From DAOULY01 sp034414595 (lineage in GTDB: Bacteria; Chloroflexota; Dehalococcoidia; SZUA-161; JAUWZY01): a DNA stretch of 64,000 nucleotides. The stretch spans positions 1 to 64,000 of the forward strand of contig DAOULY010000017.1 of assembly GCA_034414595.1 (NCBI GenBank), written 5' to 3'. The notes beneath the pieces were generated by a model. The model was not told the DNA's origin, did no database searches, and saw nothing but the letters and a program-made list of their open reading frames with translations. Both the position numbers and the translations under genes were made by a program. Below are positions 25,481 through 33,883 of this stretch, in pieces (position 1 is the stretch's first letter; every line of letters begins with the position of its first letter).

Positions 25481-25509
25481 TTGATTTTGCCCTTAGGAAA
25501 GGCTATACT
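25481..25509 (+). promoter_or_regulatory. Promoter of the slipin gene
   Basis: TTGATT (25481-25486), 17 bases and TATACT (25504-25509) form a good sigma70 promoter just after the nfeD stop. The slipin can therefore be transcribed separately from its protease partner. Confidence 0.6.
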
Positions 25510-25569
25510 TGGAGCATAGAGAGGCCTTTGGGGGGGCAGATAGCCAAAGACTAACAGGGGGTGGAGAGC

Positions 25570-26373
25570 ATGGTGACATGGATCTTCGTTGGCGTCGCTA
25601 TTGCGGTAGTGGTGCTGATCGTCCTCGCTGCGGCGATAAGGGTCATACAGCAATATGAAGCTGGTGTGATCTTTCGCTTGGGGAGGTTGCACAGAACCAA
25701 ATCTCCCGGGCTGCGCCTGATCATCCCGTTTATCGACCATATGAGAAAGATCGATACCAGGGTCATCACCATGGATGTGCCGTCGCAGGAGGCCATCACC
25801 AGGGACAACGTCACGGTCAAGGTCAATGCGGTGGTATATTTCAGGGTTATGCAGCCCGAAGACGCAATAATCAAGGTGCTGGACTACCGGCTGGCGACCT
25901 ATCAGATGGCGCAGACCACCCTGCGTAGCGTCCTCGGCCAGTCCGAGCTCGATGAGCTTTTGTCACAACGGGATAAGATCAACCAGACGCTACAGCAAAT
26001 CATTGATGACGCGACTGAGCCCTGGGGCATCAAGGTCAGTGCGGTGGAGGTCAAGGATGTTGAGCTGCCCCAGACGATGCAGCGAGCGATGGCAGCCCAG
26101 GCTGAGGCGGAACGGGACCGCAGAGCTAAGATTGTCCATGCCGATGGTGAGTCTCAGGCGGCGGAAAAATTAGCTGAGGCGGCACACCGGCTCGCAATCG
26201 AGCCCGCAGCTATGCAGCTGCGCTATCTCCAGACGCTGACTCAGATTGCAACCGAGAGGACCAATCTGGTGATATTCCCCTTGCCCGTGGACATCATCTC
26301 TCAGTTCCTCGGCAATCGAGGCACTGGCGGCCAAAGCGAAGGCCTCAATCCTCCGGATAAGGGCGCAGAGTAA
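25570..26373 (+). CDS. Slipin/stomatin-like SPFH protein
   Basis: The 267-residue protein has one N-terminal membrane helix (about residues 2-24) followed by a prohibitin/SPFH domain: EAGVIFRLGRLHRTKSPGL, ITMDVPSQEAITRDNVTV and LDELLSQRDKINQ. An Ala/Glu-rich coiled-coil segment (QAEAERDRRAKIVHADGESQAAEKL) leads to the oligomerising tail. Such proteins build membrane microdomain rings and are partners of NfeD proteases. ATG 25570 has AGGGGG eight bases upstream; GTG 25561 is less likely. The 3' end overlaps the convergent birA gene by 29 bases, so the two transcripts are partly antisense. Confidence 0.92.
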   Translation: MVTWIFVGVAIAVVVLIVLAAAIRVIQQYEAGVIFRLGRLHRTKSPGLRLIIPFIDHMRKIDTRVITMDVPSQEAITRDNVTVKVNAVVYFRVMQPEDAIIKVLDYRLATYQMAQTTLRSVLGQSELDELLSQRDKINQTLQQIIDDATEPWGIKVSAVEVKDVELPQTMQRAMAAQAEAERDRRAKIVHADGESQAAEKLAEAAHRLAIEPAAMQLRYLQTLTQIATERTNLVIFPLPVDIISQFLGNRGTGGQSEGLNPPDKGAE

Positions 26374-27130
26374 CTTCACCGGCGGCTATCTTGCTCAGGC
26401 TGCCATCAGCGAGCCGCAGCAGCAGGCAACCATCTTCGTCTACGGCCTCGGCATAGCCCTTTTGGATCGAGTCGCTGGACTTTGCCTGCACCATCTGGCC
26501 CAGGGTCACAAGTCGGTTCTGCCACTCCTGCTGCAGAGGCTCTCCTCTCCGCAGCGCCAGGTATAACTGCTCCATCTCAGTGAGGAGGCACTCAATCACG
26601 TTGGAGCTATTGGCTTCGTGTCCTAGCTCGGCAGAGAGGCTGGTGGCGGCGAACTCGGTGAGGGAACTGACATCGAGATTGGCGTTTATGCCGATGCCAA
26701 TGACAGCCCAGTCGACGCTATGGCCGCGAAGGGCGCTTTCGATCAGAATGCCGCAGACCTTCTTGCCTCTGATGAGCACATCGTTGGGCCATTTGATTTC
26801 CGTCTTGAGCCCGTAGACCTTCTCCACGGTGCACGCTACGGCCAGGGATGCCATCATATTGAGGCGGGGCAGCTGCTCCCGGGTCGGGTACAGGATCAGC
26901 GATAGCGAGATGCTCCCCGGTGGGGAAATCCAGGACCGGCCCAGACGCCCCCTGCCCGCGGTTTGCTCTGCGGCGATGACCACAGTTCCCTCAGGAGCGT
27001 CTTCCTTGGCTGCCTCTTTGGCCCGGTCCATGGTGGAGGGGATGGTGGGATAATACAGTATGTTGCGGCCGATAAACTCCGTAGTCAGGTTGTTCAGGAT
27101 GCTGGCTGGAGCGATATCGCTCTCTGGCAT
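26345..27130 (-). CDS. birA: Biotin--[acetyl-CoA-carboxylase] ligase, monofunctional
   Basis: BirA activates biotin with ATP and attaches it to the biotin carboxyl carrier. The protein shows the biotinyl-AMP motif GRGRLGRSW near residue 56, KWPNDVLIRGKKVCGILIE near 117, and the C-terminal SH3-like domain. There is no N-terminal helix-turn-helix, so it should be an enzyme only, not a bio-operon repressor. ATG 27130 is preferred: GGGAG lies eight bases upstream, and a consensus-like promoter places the transcript start near 27168, downstream of the alternative TTG at 27196. It converges on the slipin gene and is divergent from the radical SAM island. Confidence 0.9.
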   Translation of the reverse strand: MPESDIAPASILNNLTTEFIGRNILYYPTIPSTMDRAKEAAKEDAPEGTVVIAAEQTAGRGRLGRSWISPPGSISLSLILYPTREQLPRLNMMASLAVACTVEKVYGLKTEIKWPNDVLIRGKKVCGILIESALRGHSVDWAVIGIGINANLDVSSLTEFAATSLSAELGHEANSSNVIECLLTEMEQLYLALRRGEPLQQEWQNRLVTLGQMVQAKSSDSIQKGYAEAVDEDGCLLLRLADGSLSKIAAGEVTLRPYPED

Positions 27131-27173
27131 CTGCCCATGCTCCCAATTAAGCAAATTGAACTTTTGCTCTAAT

Positions 27174-27203
27174 AGTGTATCATTCGCCTTCCTCAAGGGT
27201 CAA
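27174..27203 (-). promoter_or_regulatory. Promoter of birA
   Basis: On the minus strand TTGACC (27203-27198), 18 bases and TACACT (27179-27174) make a good sigma70 match, with initiation near 27168. Confidence 0.55.
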
Positions 27204-27229
27204 ACACGCGGACTTGGCCGAACTTCTCG

Positions 27230-27259
27230 TTGTCTTTTGCTGACTATCTGTGTTATTCT
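27230..27259 (+). promoter_or_regulatory. Possible promoter of the radical SAM island
   Basis: TTGTCT (27230-27235), 18 bases and TATTCT (27254-27259). Initiation near 27266 would exclude GTG 27250 and ATG 27262 and favour ATG 27304. The promoter is divergent from that of birA, about 30 bases away. Confidence 0.4.
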
Positions 27260-27303
27260 GTATGTGTTGCCAAGAGCTGATACCGCCTTGGCTTTCTCAG
27301 GCA

Positions 27304-28698
27304 ATGGCACACTTATTGGCGGAAACGGAGAGTCTGTGTCCCCAGTGCTTGGCTAAGATACCAGCCAGAAGAGTAACAGATAACGGCAATGTTTATCTGG
27401 AGAAAGAGTGCCCTGAACATGGGCGCTTCAGAACTCTGATCTGGCGAGATGCTGAGCATTACCTTGACTGGCATCGACCTCCGGGCCTGGTCAAGGAGCC
27501 TCAGAGATTGAGCACAGAGGAGCGAGGCTGTCCCTTTGATTGTGGACTCTGCCCCGAGCACAGACAGAATACCTGCAGCGTGCTTCTGGAAGTGACACAC
27601 AGATGCAATATTAATTGTCCTGTGTGTTATGCGTCGACGGGAGATGACTTTGACTTTGAACCTGATATTGATGCTATTGACGAGATGTATAGCACGATAG
27701 TGACATCGGCGGGGACTCCTTGCCCGGTGCAACTGACTGGTGGTGAACCCACCATCAGAGAGGACTTGCCTGGCATAGTGGCACTGGGGAGGAGAAGGGG
27801 ATTCAGTCATATCCAGATTGACACCAATGGCATCAGGATCGCCCAGGATGTAGATTATCTACGCAGGCTGAAGGAAAGCGGCGCCAGCATCATCTTCCTG
27901 CAATTCGATGGCTTGACTGATGAGGTCTACCAAAGCATCAGAGGCTCAAATCTGTGGACAGTCAAGCTTCAGGCCATTGAGAACTGCGCCCAGGTGGGAA
28001 TCGGAGTCATACTTGTGCCCACGCTGGTCCCCGGGGTCAACGATAACCAGATTGGAGAAATAGTCCGCTTTGCCAAGTCCTGGATACCTCTTGTGAAGGG
28101 AGTCCATTTCCAGCCCGTCAGCTATCTTGGTCGTTATCCGCAGCAGCCCGGAGATGAGCAGAGGTTCACCATTCCCGAGTTGTTGCGAGCGTTGAGGGAC
28201 CAGACAGATGGAGAGCTCGAGCTTGAGAGCTTCGTGCCCCCCGGTTGTGAAGAGCCCCACTGCTCTTTCTCCAGCTTCTTTGTTTTGGCCGAGGACGGAA
28301 AGCTGCTGCCAACCACAAAGTTCGACCCCTATGACGGGACCGCTAATTCTTTTGATTGGAAGCGAAGGCCGATAGCGGAGCACTGCAGGAGTTTCATCGA
28401 GCAGAAGTGGAAATTACAGGATGAGGATATAGAGCGACTTGGGGAATGTTGTTGCAGCGGTCCCACGTGTAGCTCATGGCTGGACTTCTACCAGCGAGCG
28501 CAGGTACATTACTTGACTATCAGCGGCATGGCCTTTCAAGATGCATGGTCTTTAGACTTGGAGAGATTGAAGAGGTGTTGTGTACACGTGGTCACCGTGG
28601 ATAAGAAGATAGTGCCCTTCTGTGTCTTCTATCTCACTGATGTTAACGGGCGCAGGCTTTACTGCAACTCCGGGGAACAGCTACATGTTGGGCTGTGA
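27304..28698 (+). CDS. Radical SAM protein, tetraether-synthase/TrsS-like
   Basis: The protein of about 464 residues begins with a zinc-type module (SLCPQC...ECPEHGRF) and CPFDCGLCPEH. The radical SAM motif CNINCPVC follows (about residues 101-108), then the SAM-binding LTGGEPT and DTNGI strands. The C-terminus carries additional clusters (CCCSGPTC) and ends RLKRCCVHVV...PFC. This overall layout is shared by archaeal tetraether synthase (Tes), MJ0619-type methylases and the bacterial TrsS family, which act at unactivated carbons. Cys, not Sec, is present throughout. The start is uncertain (ATG 27304 or TTG 27316). It overlaps the CoA-ligase gene by four bases. Substrate unknown. Confidence 0.82.
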   Translation: MAHLLAETESLCPQCLAKIPARRVTDNGNVYLEKECPEHGRFRTLIWRDAEHYLDWHRPPGLVKEPQRLSTEERGCPFDCGLCPEHRQNTCSVLLEVTHRCNINCPVCYASTGDDFDFEPDIDAIDEMYSTIVTSAGTPCPVQLTGGEPTIREDLPGIVALGRRRGFSHIQIDTNGIRIAQDVDYLRRLKESGASIIFLQFDGLTDEVYQSIRGSNLWTVKLQAIENCAQVGIGVILVPTLVPGVNDNQIGEIVRFAKSWIPLVKGVHFQPVSYLGRYPQQPGDEQRFTIPELLRALRDQTDGELELESFVPPGCEEPHCSFSSFFVLAEDGKLLPTTKFDPYDGTANSFDWKRRPIAEHCRSFIEQKWKLQDEDIERLGECCCSGPTCSSWLDFYQRAQVHYLTISGMAFQDAWSLDLERLKRCCVHVVTVDKKIVPFCVFYLTDVNGRRLYCNSGEQLHVGL

Positions 28699-30119
28699 AA
28701 ATGGAAGCCCCTCGCCTTCAGCAATGGATCCACAACAGAATCAAAAGCAGGGTGGAACGAGACCCTGAATATAGCCTCCGCATAGGCAAGAAGCAAGCAA
28801 AGGAAATCACCAGAACTGATATAGAGGACTATCAGCTTTGGAGATTGCAGAAAACGCTAAAATATGTTTCTGAAAGAAGCCCCTTCTACCGCGACCTGTT
28901 TCAGAGTAGTGGGGTAAGGCCGGAGCAGATTTCATCGTTGGCCGATTTGGCGCGGATTCCTCTGACAAATCCTGAAGACCTCTCGCGTAATCCCTATAGA
29001 TTCTTGTGCGTCTCTTTGGGGGAGATCGCCAGGGTGTTCAGCTTTGCCACCTCCGGTACCACTGCTCCCAAGAAGAAGGTGTTCTATAGCCAGCGTGACC
29101 TGGATGAAATCAGCGATTTTATGGCAGCTTGCATCAGCGCCACTGAGGCAGGCGGGGGCCCCGTTCAAATCCTCTTGCCCAGGCGTAGCCCTCTGGGGCA
29201 AGCGGATCTCTTGGCACGCGGCATCGAGAGCAGCGGCAGAATGCCGCTGCTGACGGGCGTCGTCTGGAGCAGTGAGAAGCAAATGGAGACCATCGACCAG
29301 TTCAAGCCATCTGTGCTGGTCGGGTCTGTGTCATATATCTATCGATTGAGCCAGGACGCCAGCTCTCATTACGACTTGGCTGAGATGGGAGTCAAGGCTA
29401 TCATACCTACCTCTGAGTATGCCTCTGAAGCCATGAGAGCCAGGCTGCAGCAGCTCTGGGGCTGCCAGGTCAGAGGGCACTATGGCTTGACCGAGATGGG
29501 GCTGGCTGTGGCCCAGGAATGTTCGGCTCAGGATGGCTTTCATCTCAACGAAGCTGATCTGCTGGTGGAAGTCATAGATCCCGAGACCGGGGAGATCCTG
29601 AAGCACGGAGAGGAAGGTGAGCTGGTGTTCACTACCTTGAACAGGGAAGCGATGCCCCTGATCCGGTACCGGACTCACGACATTTGTCGATTGCTCCCAG
29701 GTCGGTGCTCTTGTGGCTCTGTTATCAAAAGGATGGACAAGGTGACCAGGAGGATAGAATCTGTGGTCAAATTGTCGGACGGCAGTGAGATATATCCTGC
29801 CTTGTTTGATGACGTGCTCTACCTGATACCTGAAGTCATCGACTATCAGGCGAGCCTGGACAGGAAGGACTCCCAAGATCAGTTGACCATCAGAGTGGAA
29901 GTCACCGAGGCGAGGGAGGAAACGGTGAGGCGAGTTGAGCAGGCCCTATTGGGTCTGGAGCCAGTCCAACGAAATCTTGCCGCTGGGGAAATAGCCGGGC
30001 CTGAGATCGAGATAGTAGCTCCGGGAGCGCTGAGGAAGGTGAGCCGGGCGAAGAAGCTCATCTTAGATAGGCGTTATCAAAGCCAAGAGCTCCTTGAAGA
30101 GATAAGTCATAAACGCTAA
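28695..30119 (+). CDS. PaaK-like AMP-dependent CoA ligase (DVU_1553-type)
   Basis: The 474-residue protein belongs to the phenylacetate-CoA ligase/F390-synthetase branch of adenylating enzymes. The P-loop FATSGTTAPKKKVFYS is near residue 117, IPTSEYAS near 235, GHYGLTEMGLA near 257 and the C-terminal PaaK lid domain. The N-terminal part (ARIPLTNPEDLSRNP) is also typical. The GTG start overlaps the radical SAM stop, so the two are translationally coupled. That pairing is the core of the Trs neighbourhoods catalogued around DVU_1551-1558. It should activate a carboxylate as an adenylate or CoA thioester; the acid is unknown. A short imperfect hairpin (about 30125-30145) follows without a T-run. 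Confidence 0.82.
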   Translation: MKMEAPRLQQWIHNRIKSRVERDPEYSLRIGKKQAKEITRTDIEDYQLWRLQKTLKYVSERSPFYRDLFQSSGVRPEQISSLADLARIPLTNPEDLSRNPYRFLCVSLGEIARVFSFATSGTTAPKKKVFYSQRDLDEISDFMAACISATEAGGGPVQILLPRRSPLGQADLLARGIESSGRMPLLTGVVWSSEKQMETIDQFKPSVLVGSVSYIYRLSQDASSHYDLAEMGVKAIIPTSEYASEAMRARLQQLWGCQVRGHYGLTEMGLAVAQECSAQDGFHLNEADLLVEVIDPETGEILKHGEEGELVFTTLNREAMPLIRYRTHDICRLLPGRCSCGSVIKRMDKVTRRIESVVKLSDGSEIYPALFDDVLYLIPEVIDYQASLDRKDSQDQLTIRVEVTEAREETVRRVEQALLGLEPVQRNLAAGEIAGPEIEIVAPGALRKVSRAKKLILDRRYQSQELLEEISHKR

Positions 30120-30190
30120 AGTTTAGCTGGAGAATCTCCAAGCTGTATCTCTTGGGCTCTATGAGCAGTGTGATAGCGAAGAAATCAAGA

Positions 30191-30910
30191 ATGGTAACAT
30201 TAACTATCGATGGACATGAAGTCAAGGCGAGAGAGGGAATGACGGTGTTAGAGGCGGCGAGGAGCGCGGGTATCGAGATACCCACCCTCTGCTATTATGA
30301 ATCGGTTATCCCTTCTGGTACTTGCCGTCTTTGCATCGTAGAGATCATTGCTGATAGGACATCAAGAGTAGTCAGCTCTTGTGTCTATCCCGCTCAGGAG
30401 GGGTTGGTGGTGGATACCAGGTCCGACAGGGTGGTCAGAGAGCGTAAGTTGCTTATCGAACTCCTCCTCGCCCGTTGTCCCCAAGCGAAGGTGATACAGG
30501 ATTTAGCTCAGGAATATGGCATTGAGAAAACAAGACTTAAGGTGGAGAAAGCAGATGAATTGTGCGTCGTCTGCGGTTTGTGTGTCCAAGTATGTGATGA
30601 ACTAGTAGGCGTCAACGCCATCGGCTTTGCCAACAGAGGCGCACGGAGGGAAGTGACTACCGCATTCCACGAGCCATCTGCGGTATGCATTGGCTGTGGG
30701 TCGTGCGCGTATATCTGTCCCACCGAGGCCATAAAAATGGAGGACAAGGGTAATATCAGGATAATACATAACTGGAATACGACATTTGAACTGCAACAAT
30801 GTAAAATCTGTGGCAATTATTTTGCCACTAAAGCTCACTTGAATTATCTTAAGCAAAGACTAAATCTGTCAGAGGGATTTTTTGAGATTTGTCCCGATTG
30901 TATAAAGTGA
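30191..30910 (+). CDS. NuoG/HoxU-like iron-sulfur protein
   Basis: The 239-residue protein starts with a plant-type [2Fe-2S] domain (TIDGHEVKAREGMTVLEAA, then Cys in LCYYE, GTCRLC and SSCVYP) and a His-less NuoG helical segment. Two [4Fe-4S] sets follow: CVVCGLCVQVC near residue 120 and CIGCGSCAYICP near 168. The tail is unusual, with CKIC near 205 and CPDC at the very end flanking a helix, which looks like a zinc or rubredoxin-like knuckle. It resembles diaphorase small subunits that carry electrons for NAD-linked enzymes, but no diaphorase is adjacent. ATG 30191 fits the conserved start; 30161 is an alternative. Its stop overlaps the next ATG. Confidence 0.82.
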   Translation: MVTLTIDGHEVKAREGMTVLEAARSAGIEIPTLCYYESVIPSGTCRLCIVEIIADRTSRVVSSCVYPAQEGLVVDTRSDRVVRERKLLIELLLARCPQAKVIQDLAQEYGIEKTRLKVEKADELCVVCGLCVQVCDELVGVNAIGFANRGARREVTTAFHEPSAVCIGCGSCAYICPTEAIKMEDKGNIRIIHNWNTTFELQQCKICGNYFATKAHLNYLKQRLNLSEGFFEICPDCIK

Positions 30911-32040
30911 TGAGCGAAATCGACAGGGTTATTAAGGGATGCAGAGGAGACCTTCCCGTTTGCCTGTACAGGCTCTGTGTGAAGGAATGCGAGTTCCTCA
31001 AACAGTTTTGTGCTACTCCTAAGGAACTGGCAAAGAGTTTAGGGGCTGGCCACTTCATGGAAAACCCTCTCATTCCTTATTCCTGCAACCTGTGCGATTT
31101 GTGTGAGCAGGTTTGCCCCTACGATTTAAATATCGGCAGGATGTGCCTTGAGCTTCGCCAGCAGCTGGTAGCCGAAGATTTAGGCCCTCTCTCTCAACAC
31201 GACTACGTCCACCGGGATCTGGACTGGACCACGTCAGATTCCTTCGCCTTAGCCCAGCCGGATCCAGAGACCGGCACGTGTGAGCGGGTCTTCTTCCCCG
31301 GGTGCAACCTGTCCGGCTATTCGCCATCGTTGGTTGTCAAGGCCTACGACTATCTCCGGGAGAGGCTTCCCGGGACCGGCATCCTGTTGAATTGCTGTGG
31401 CGCTCCCCTCCGTGACCTCGGGGAGCAAGCGCGGTTTCAGGAGGTGCTGGATGCAGTGGCCGCTGAGATGGCGAAGCTGGGCGCTTCTGAGATAATTGTA
31501 GCCTGCCCCGACTGCTATAGCAGCTTTAAGCATCATGCACCTCAATTAGAAGTGAGGTCTCTCTATGAGGTCATGGTGGAGCTCGGGCTCCCTGATGGAT
31601 TGCCGACTCGGGAGTGGACCTTTTCTCTTCATGATTCCTGCCCCACCAGAGGGGAGAAGGGCATTCACGATAGCGTCAGGACCCTGATTCAGATGATGGG
31701 CTACGGGATAGAAGAGATGGAATATTCCCGGGAGCGAACACGATGTTGCGGCATGGGAGGCATGGTGGCCTACGCTGATACCTGGCTGGCTTTTAACGTA
31801 ACCAAACGTCGGATAGACGAAGCTCACTTCGATATGCTTAGTTACTGCGCCAGCTGCCGCGAGGCTTTCGCTTCTCCTTTCGCCGGTGAGAAGCCATCTC
31901 TCCATCTCCTGGACCTGATTTTCAATCCCGACTGGGAACAGACTCGGCTCAATCCCACTAATAAAGGGAAGACCAGGAGGGAGAATCAGGCTCTGCTCAA
32001 GTCACAGCTAACGAATAGAGCCTCAGAAAGCCTAGGTTGA
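30910..32040 (+). CDS. HdrD/GlpC-like CCG-domain Fe-S protein
   Basis: The protein of about 376 residues joins a ferredoxin region (YSCNLCDLCEQVCPYDL near residue 57) to two CCG repeats. These are FPGC near 134, NCCGAP and ACPDCY, then DSCPTRG, RCCGMGG and CASC. This is the arrangement of HdrD and GlpC-like disulfide reductase subunits that act on or through noncubane clusters. The C-terminal 35 residues are polar and not conserved in the family as I know it. It overlaps the NuoG-like gene by one base (TGATG), so the pair probably forms an electron-delivery unit for the radical SAM enzyme or an unknown reductase. It belongs to the 27.3-33.8 kb operon. Confidence 0.83.
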   Translation: MSEIDRVIKGCRGDLPVCLYRLCVKECEFLKQFCATPKELAKSLGAGHFMENPLIPYSCNLCDLCEQVCPYDLNIGRMCLELRQQLVAEDLGPLSQHDYVHRDLDWTTSDSFALAQPDPETGTCERVFFPGCNLSGYSPSLVVKAYDYLRERLPGTGILLNCCGAPLRDLGEQARFQEVLDAVAAEMAKLGASEIIVACPDCYSSFKHHAPQLEVRSLYEVMVELGLPDGLPTREWTFSLHDSCPTRGEKGIHDSVRTLIQMMGYGIEEMEYSRERTRCCGMGGMVAYADTWLAFNVTKRRIDEAHFDMLSYCASCREAFASPFAGEKPSLHLLDLIFNPDWEQTRLNPTNKGKTRRENQALLKSQLTNRASESLG

Positions 32041-32088
32041 GCCTGAAGGGCACAGCGATAGTCGAAATATGGTATAGGGGGTGTGACC

Positions 32089-32364
32089 ATGCCTTCTGCT
32101 GAAGCGCATGAGGGAATCAACCTCAATAAGAGCGCCGAGGTGTCCGAGCTTTTGGAGGAAAGAGGCATTCATGATGAGGAGATAAAGATGGTGGTCCATA
32201 ACGCTGAGACCACCGGTGCCAAACTCTATCAGCAAGATGGGGACAGATTCCTGGCGCGATTGCGGATTATGGACGCTACATTCTATGTGGAATATTCGGT
32301 AAGCGGGGAGGACTACATAGTCCATTCCGCCTATGTCCACAAATCTGAACTGATGGAGGAATAG
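32089..32364 (+). CDS. Small conserved protein of the Trs-like neighbourhood
   Basis: The protein of 91 residues has no Cys and shows a segment NAETTGAKLYQQDGDRFLARLRI, then a beta-rich stretch ATFYVEYSVSGEDYIVHSAYVHKS. I recognise this pattern as resembling the N-terminal part of small redox proteins annotated beside TrsS-type radical SAM genes (DVU_1557/CLJU_RS11820 type); this is from memory and not checked. The ATG has AGGGGG seven bases upstream. The stop codon abuts the ATG of the zinc-ribbon gene with no gap, suggesting that one ancestral two-domain protein is split here. Biochemical role unknown. Confidence 0.65.
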   Translation: MPSAEAHEGINLNKSAEVSELLEERGIHDEEIKMVVHNAETTGAKLYQQDGDRFLARLRIMDATFYVEYSVSGEDYIVHSAYVHKSELMEE

Positions 32365-32550
32365 ATGGCGGAATGGTATTGTTTCAAATGCAAGGAGAAG
32401 ATGGTCGAGGACCGGGTGTGGCTGAGATACCTCGACTTTGAGCGCCAGCTGCCCGGGATAAAGTGTCCCAAGTGTGGTGTCTGTTATTTCTTAGAGGAGA
32501 TGGTGGTGAGGACGATACGGACTCTGGAGGAAGCCCTGGAGGCTAAATAG
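32365..32550 (+). CDS. Small zinc-ribbon protein of the Trs-like neighbourhood
   Basis: The 61-residue protein has two Cys pairs, CFKC near residue 6 and CPKC near 33, separated by a hydrophobic-charged segment. A short helix (TLEEALEAK) ends it. The spacing fits a zinc ribbon or rubredoxin-like site. The sequence pattern, W/Y-x-C-x-x-C, YL and CPxCG followed by EE, resembles the C-terminal domain of the DVU_1557-type redox proteins. It starts immediately after the preceding stop (TAG ATG) and is followed 24 bases later by a ketoacyl synthase, probably in the same transcript. Metal content and partner are unknown. Confidence 0.7.
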   Translation: MAEWYCFKCKEKMVEDRVWLRYLDFERQLPGIKCPKCGVCYFLEEMVVRTIRTLEEALEAK

Positions 32551-32573
32551 AAAGCTACAGTGCGAGGCGGCTG

Positions 32574-33809
32574 TTGACCAGAAGGGTGGTGATAACAGGC
32601 TTGGGCGTGTTGACCCCTCTGGGAGTGGGGTTGACCAAAACCTGGGATGGCCTATGCCAGGGAAGGTCTGGCATCGATATGATCTCCAGGTTTGACACCT
32701 CAAGCCTCAAGATAAAAATCGGGGGTGAGGTCAAGGACTTCTCCCCTGAGCTTTTCCTGGACAAAAAGCAGATAAAGAGGATGGACCTCTATATTCAATT
32801 TGCCGTCGCCGCCAGCATGATGGCCCTGGACGATGCCGGGCTCAAGCTCGGCTCAGAGAACGCAGCCAGATGTGGAGTCATAGTGGGAAGTGGGCTCGGC
32901 GGCATCTCCACCATAGAGCAGGGGTGTGCCATCATGAATAACGGCTCCAGGATTTCCCCATTTTTCATTCCCTCTATGCTGATTAATATGGCTTCGGCGC
33001 AGATTGCCATGCACACGGGAGCCAGAGGGCCCAATTTCGGCGTAATGAGCGCCTGTGCCACCGGGGCCCATGCCATCGGCGAGGCTTTCAATGTAATTCA
33101 GCGAGGCGATGCTGATGCCATGATCACCGGGGCCTCCGAGGCCGGACTGTCTCCATTGATGTTCAAGGGCATCGAGGCCATGATGGTGGCCTCTGCCCGA
33201 AATGACGAGCCACAAAGGGCTTGTCGTCCCTTTGATAAAGATCGAGATGGACTGGTCTCCGGCGAGGGGGCCGGAGTCATTGTCTTGGAGGAATTGGAAT
33301 CAGCCCTCGGCCGTGGAGCCAAGGTCTACGCCGAGATGCTGGGCTATGGCTTGACCTGTGATGCCTATCACATAACTGCACCTGATCCCACAGGTTCCGG
33401 GCTGGCCCAGGCTATGAAGATGGCTCTGGCCCGTGCCGGCATCTCCCCTGAGGAGGTGGACTATATCAACGCCCACGGCAGTTCCACCCTGCTCAATGAC
33501 TTGGCCGAAACACAGGCCATAAAGAAGGTGTTCCAAGAGCAGAGCTGGAGGATACCTGTTAGCGCCACCAAGTCTATGATCGGTCACCTCTGGGGTGCAG
33601 CCGGGGCGGTAGAAGCTATTGCCACCATCCTCACCATCAAGGAAGGCATCGTTCCCCCAACTATCAACTACGAGACGCCGGACCCGGGGTGTGACCTGGA
33701 TTATGTGCCTAATCAGGCGCGCAGAGGCAGAATAAAGGTGGCTCTATCGAACTCATCTGGCTTTGGCGGGGCTAATGCCTCCCTGGTCTTCAAGAGATAT
33801 CCGCCATAA
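32574..33809 (+). CDS. fabF: 3-oxoacyl-ACP synthase II-like (FabF family)
   Basis: The 411-residue condensing enzyme carries the complete Cys-His-His triad: Cys161 in SACATGA, His301 in NAHGSS and His338 in GHLWGAAGA. The KAS II start (RRVVITGLGVLTPLG) and the glycine-rich end SNSSGFGGANASLVF are also present. It elongates acyl thioesters by malonyl condensation. The start codon is TTG 32574 with GAGGCGG just upstream. No acyl carrier protein or other fab gene is adjacent; the gene ends the radical SAM/CoA-ligase operon. It may be the housekeeping FabF or a pathway-specific enzyme, and the context leaves both open. Confidence 0.88.
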   Translation: MTRRVVITGLGVLTPLGVGLTKTWDGLCQGRSGIDMISRFDTSSLKIKIGGEVKDFSPELFLDKKQIKRMDLYIQFAVAASMMALDDAGLKLGSENAARCGVIVGSGLGGISTIEQGCAIMNNGSRISPFFIPSMLINMASAQIAMHTGARGPNFGVMSACATGAHAIGEAFNVIQRGDADAMITGASEAGLSPLMFKGIEAMMVASARNDEPQRACRPFDKDRDGLVSGEGAGVIVLEELESALGRGAKVYAEMLGYGLTCDAYHITAPDPTGSGLAQAMKMALARAGISPEEVDYINAHGSSTLLNDLAETQAIKKVFQEQSWRIPVSATKSMIGHLWGAAGAVEAIATILTIKEGIVPPTINYETPDPGCDLDYVPNQARRGRIKVALSNSSGFGGANASLVFKRYPP

Positions 33810-33822
33810 AAAGGAAGCCCAA

Positions 33823-33851
33823 TTGCCGAAACTGTGTAGTGCTGCTAAAAT
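33823..33851 (+). promoter_or_regulatory. Promoter of the molybdopterin oxidoreductase gene
   Basis: TTGCCG (33823-33828), 17 bases and TAAAAT (33846-33851). Initiation near 33858 leaves a 26-base leader with a perfect GGAGGAGG. It makes the downstream gene independent of fabF. Confidence 0.6.
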
Positions 33852-33883
33852 GGCTTAGACAATATTGGAAGGAGGAGGTAACG

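Noticed and set aside
27131..27196. 22-residue N-terminal extension of BirA from TTG 27196
   Set aside because: The minus-strand promoter at 27174-27203 places the transcript start downstream of that codon, and ATG 27130 has a proper ribosome site.
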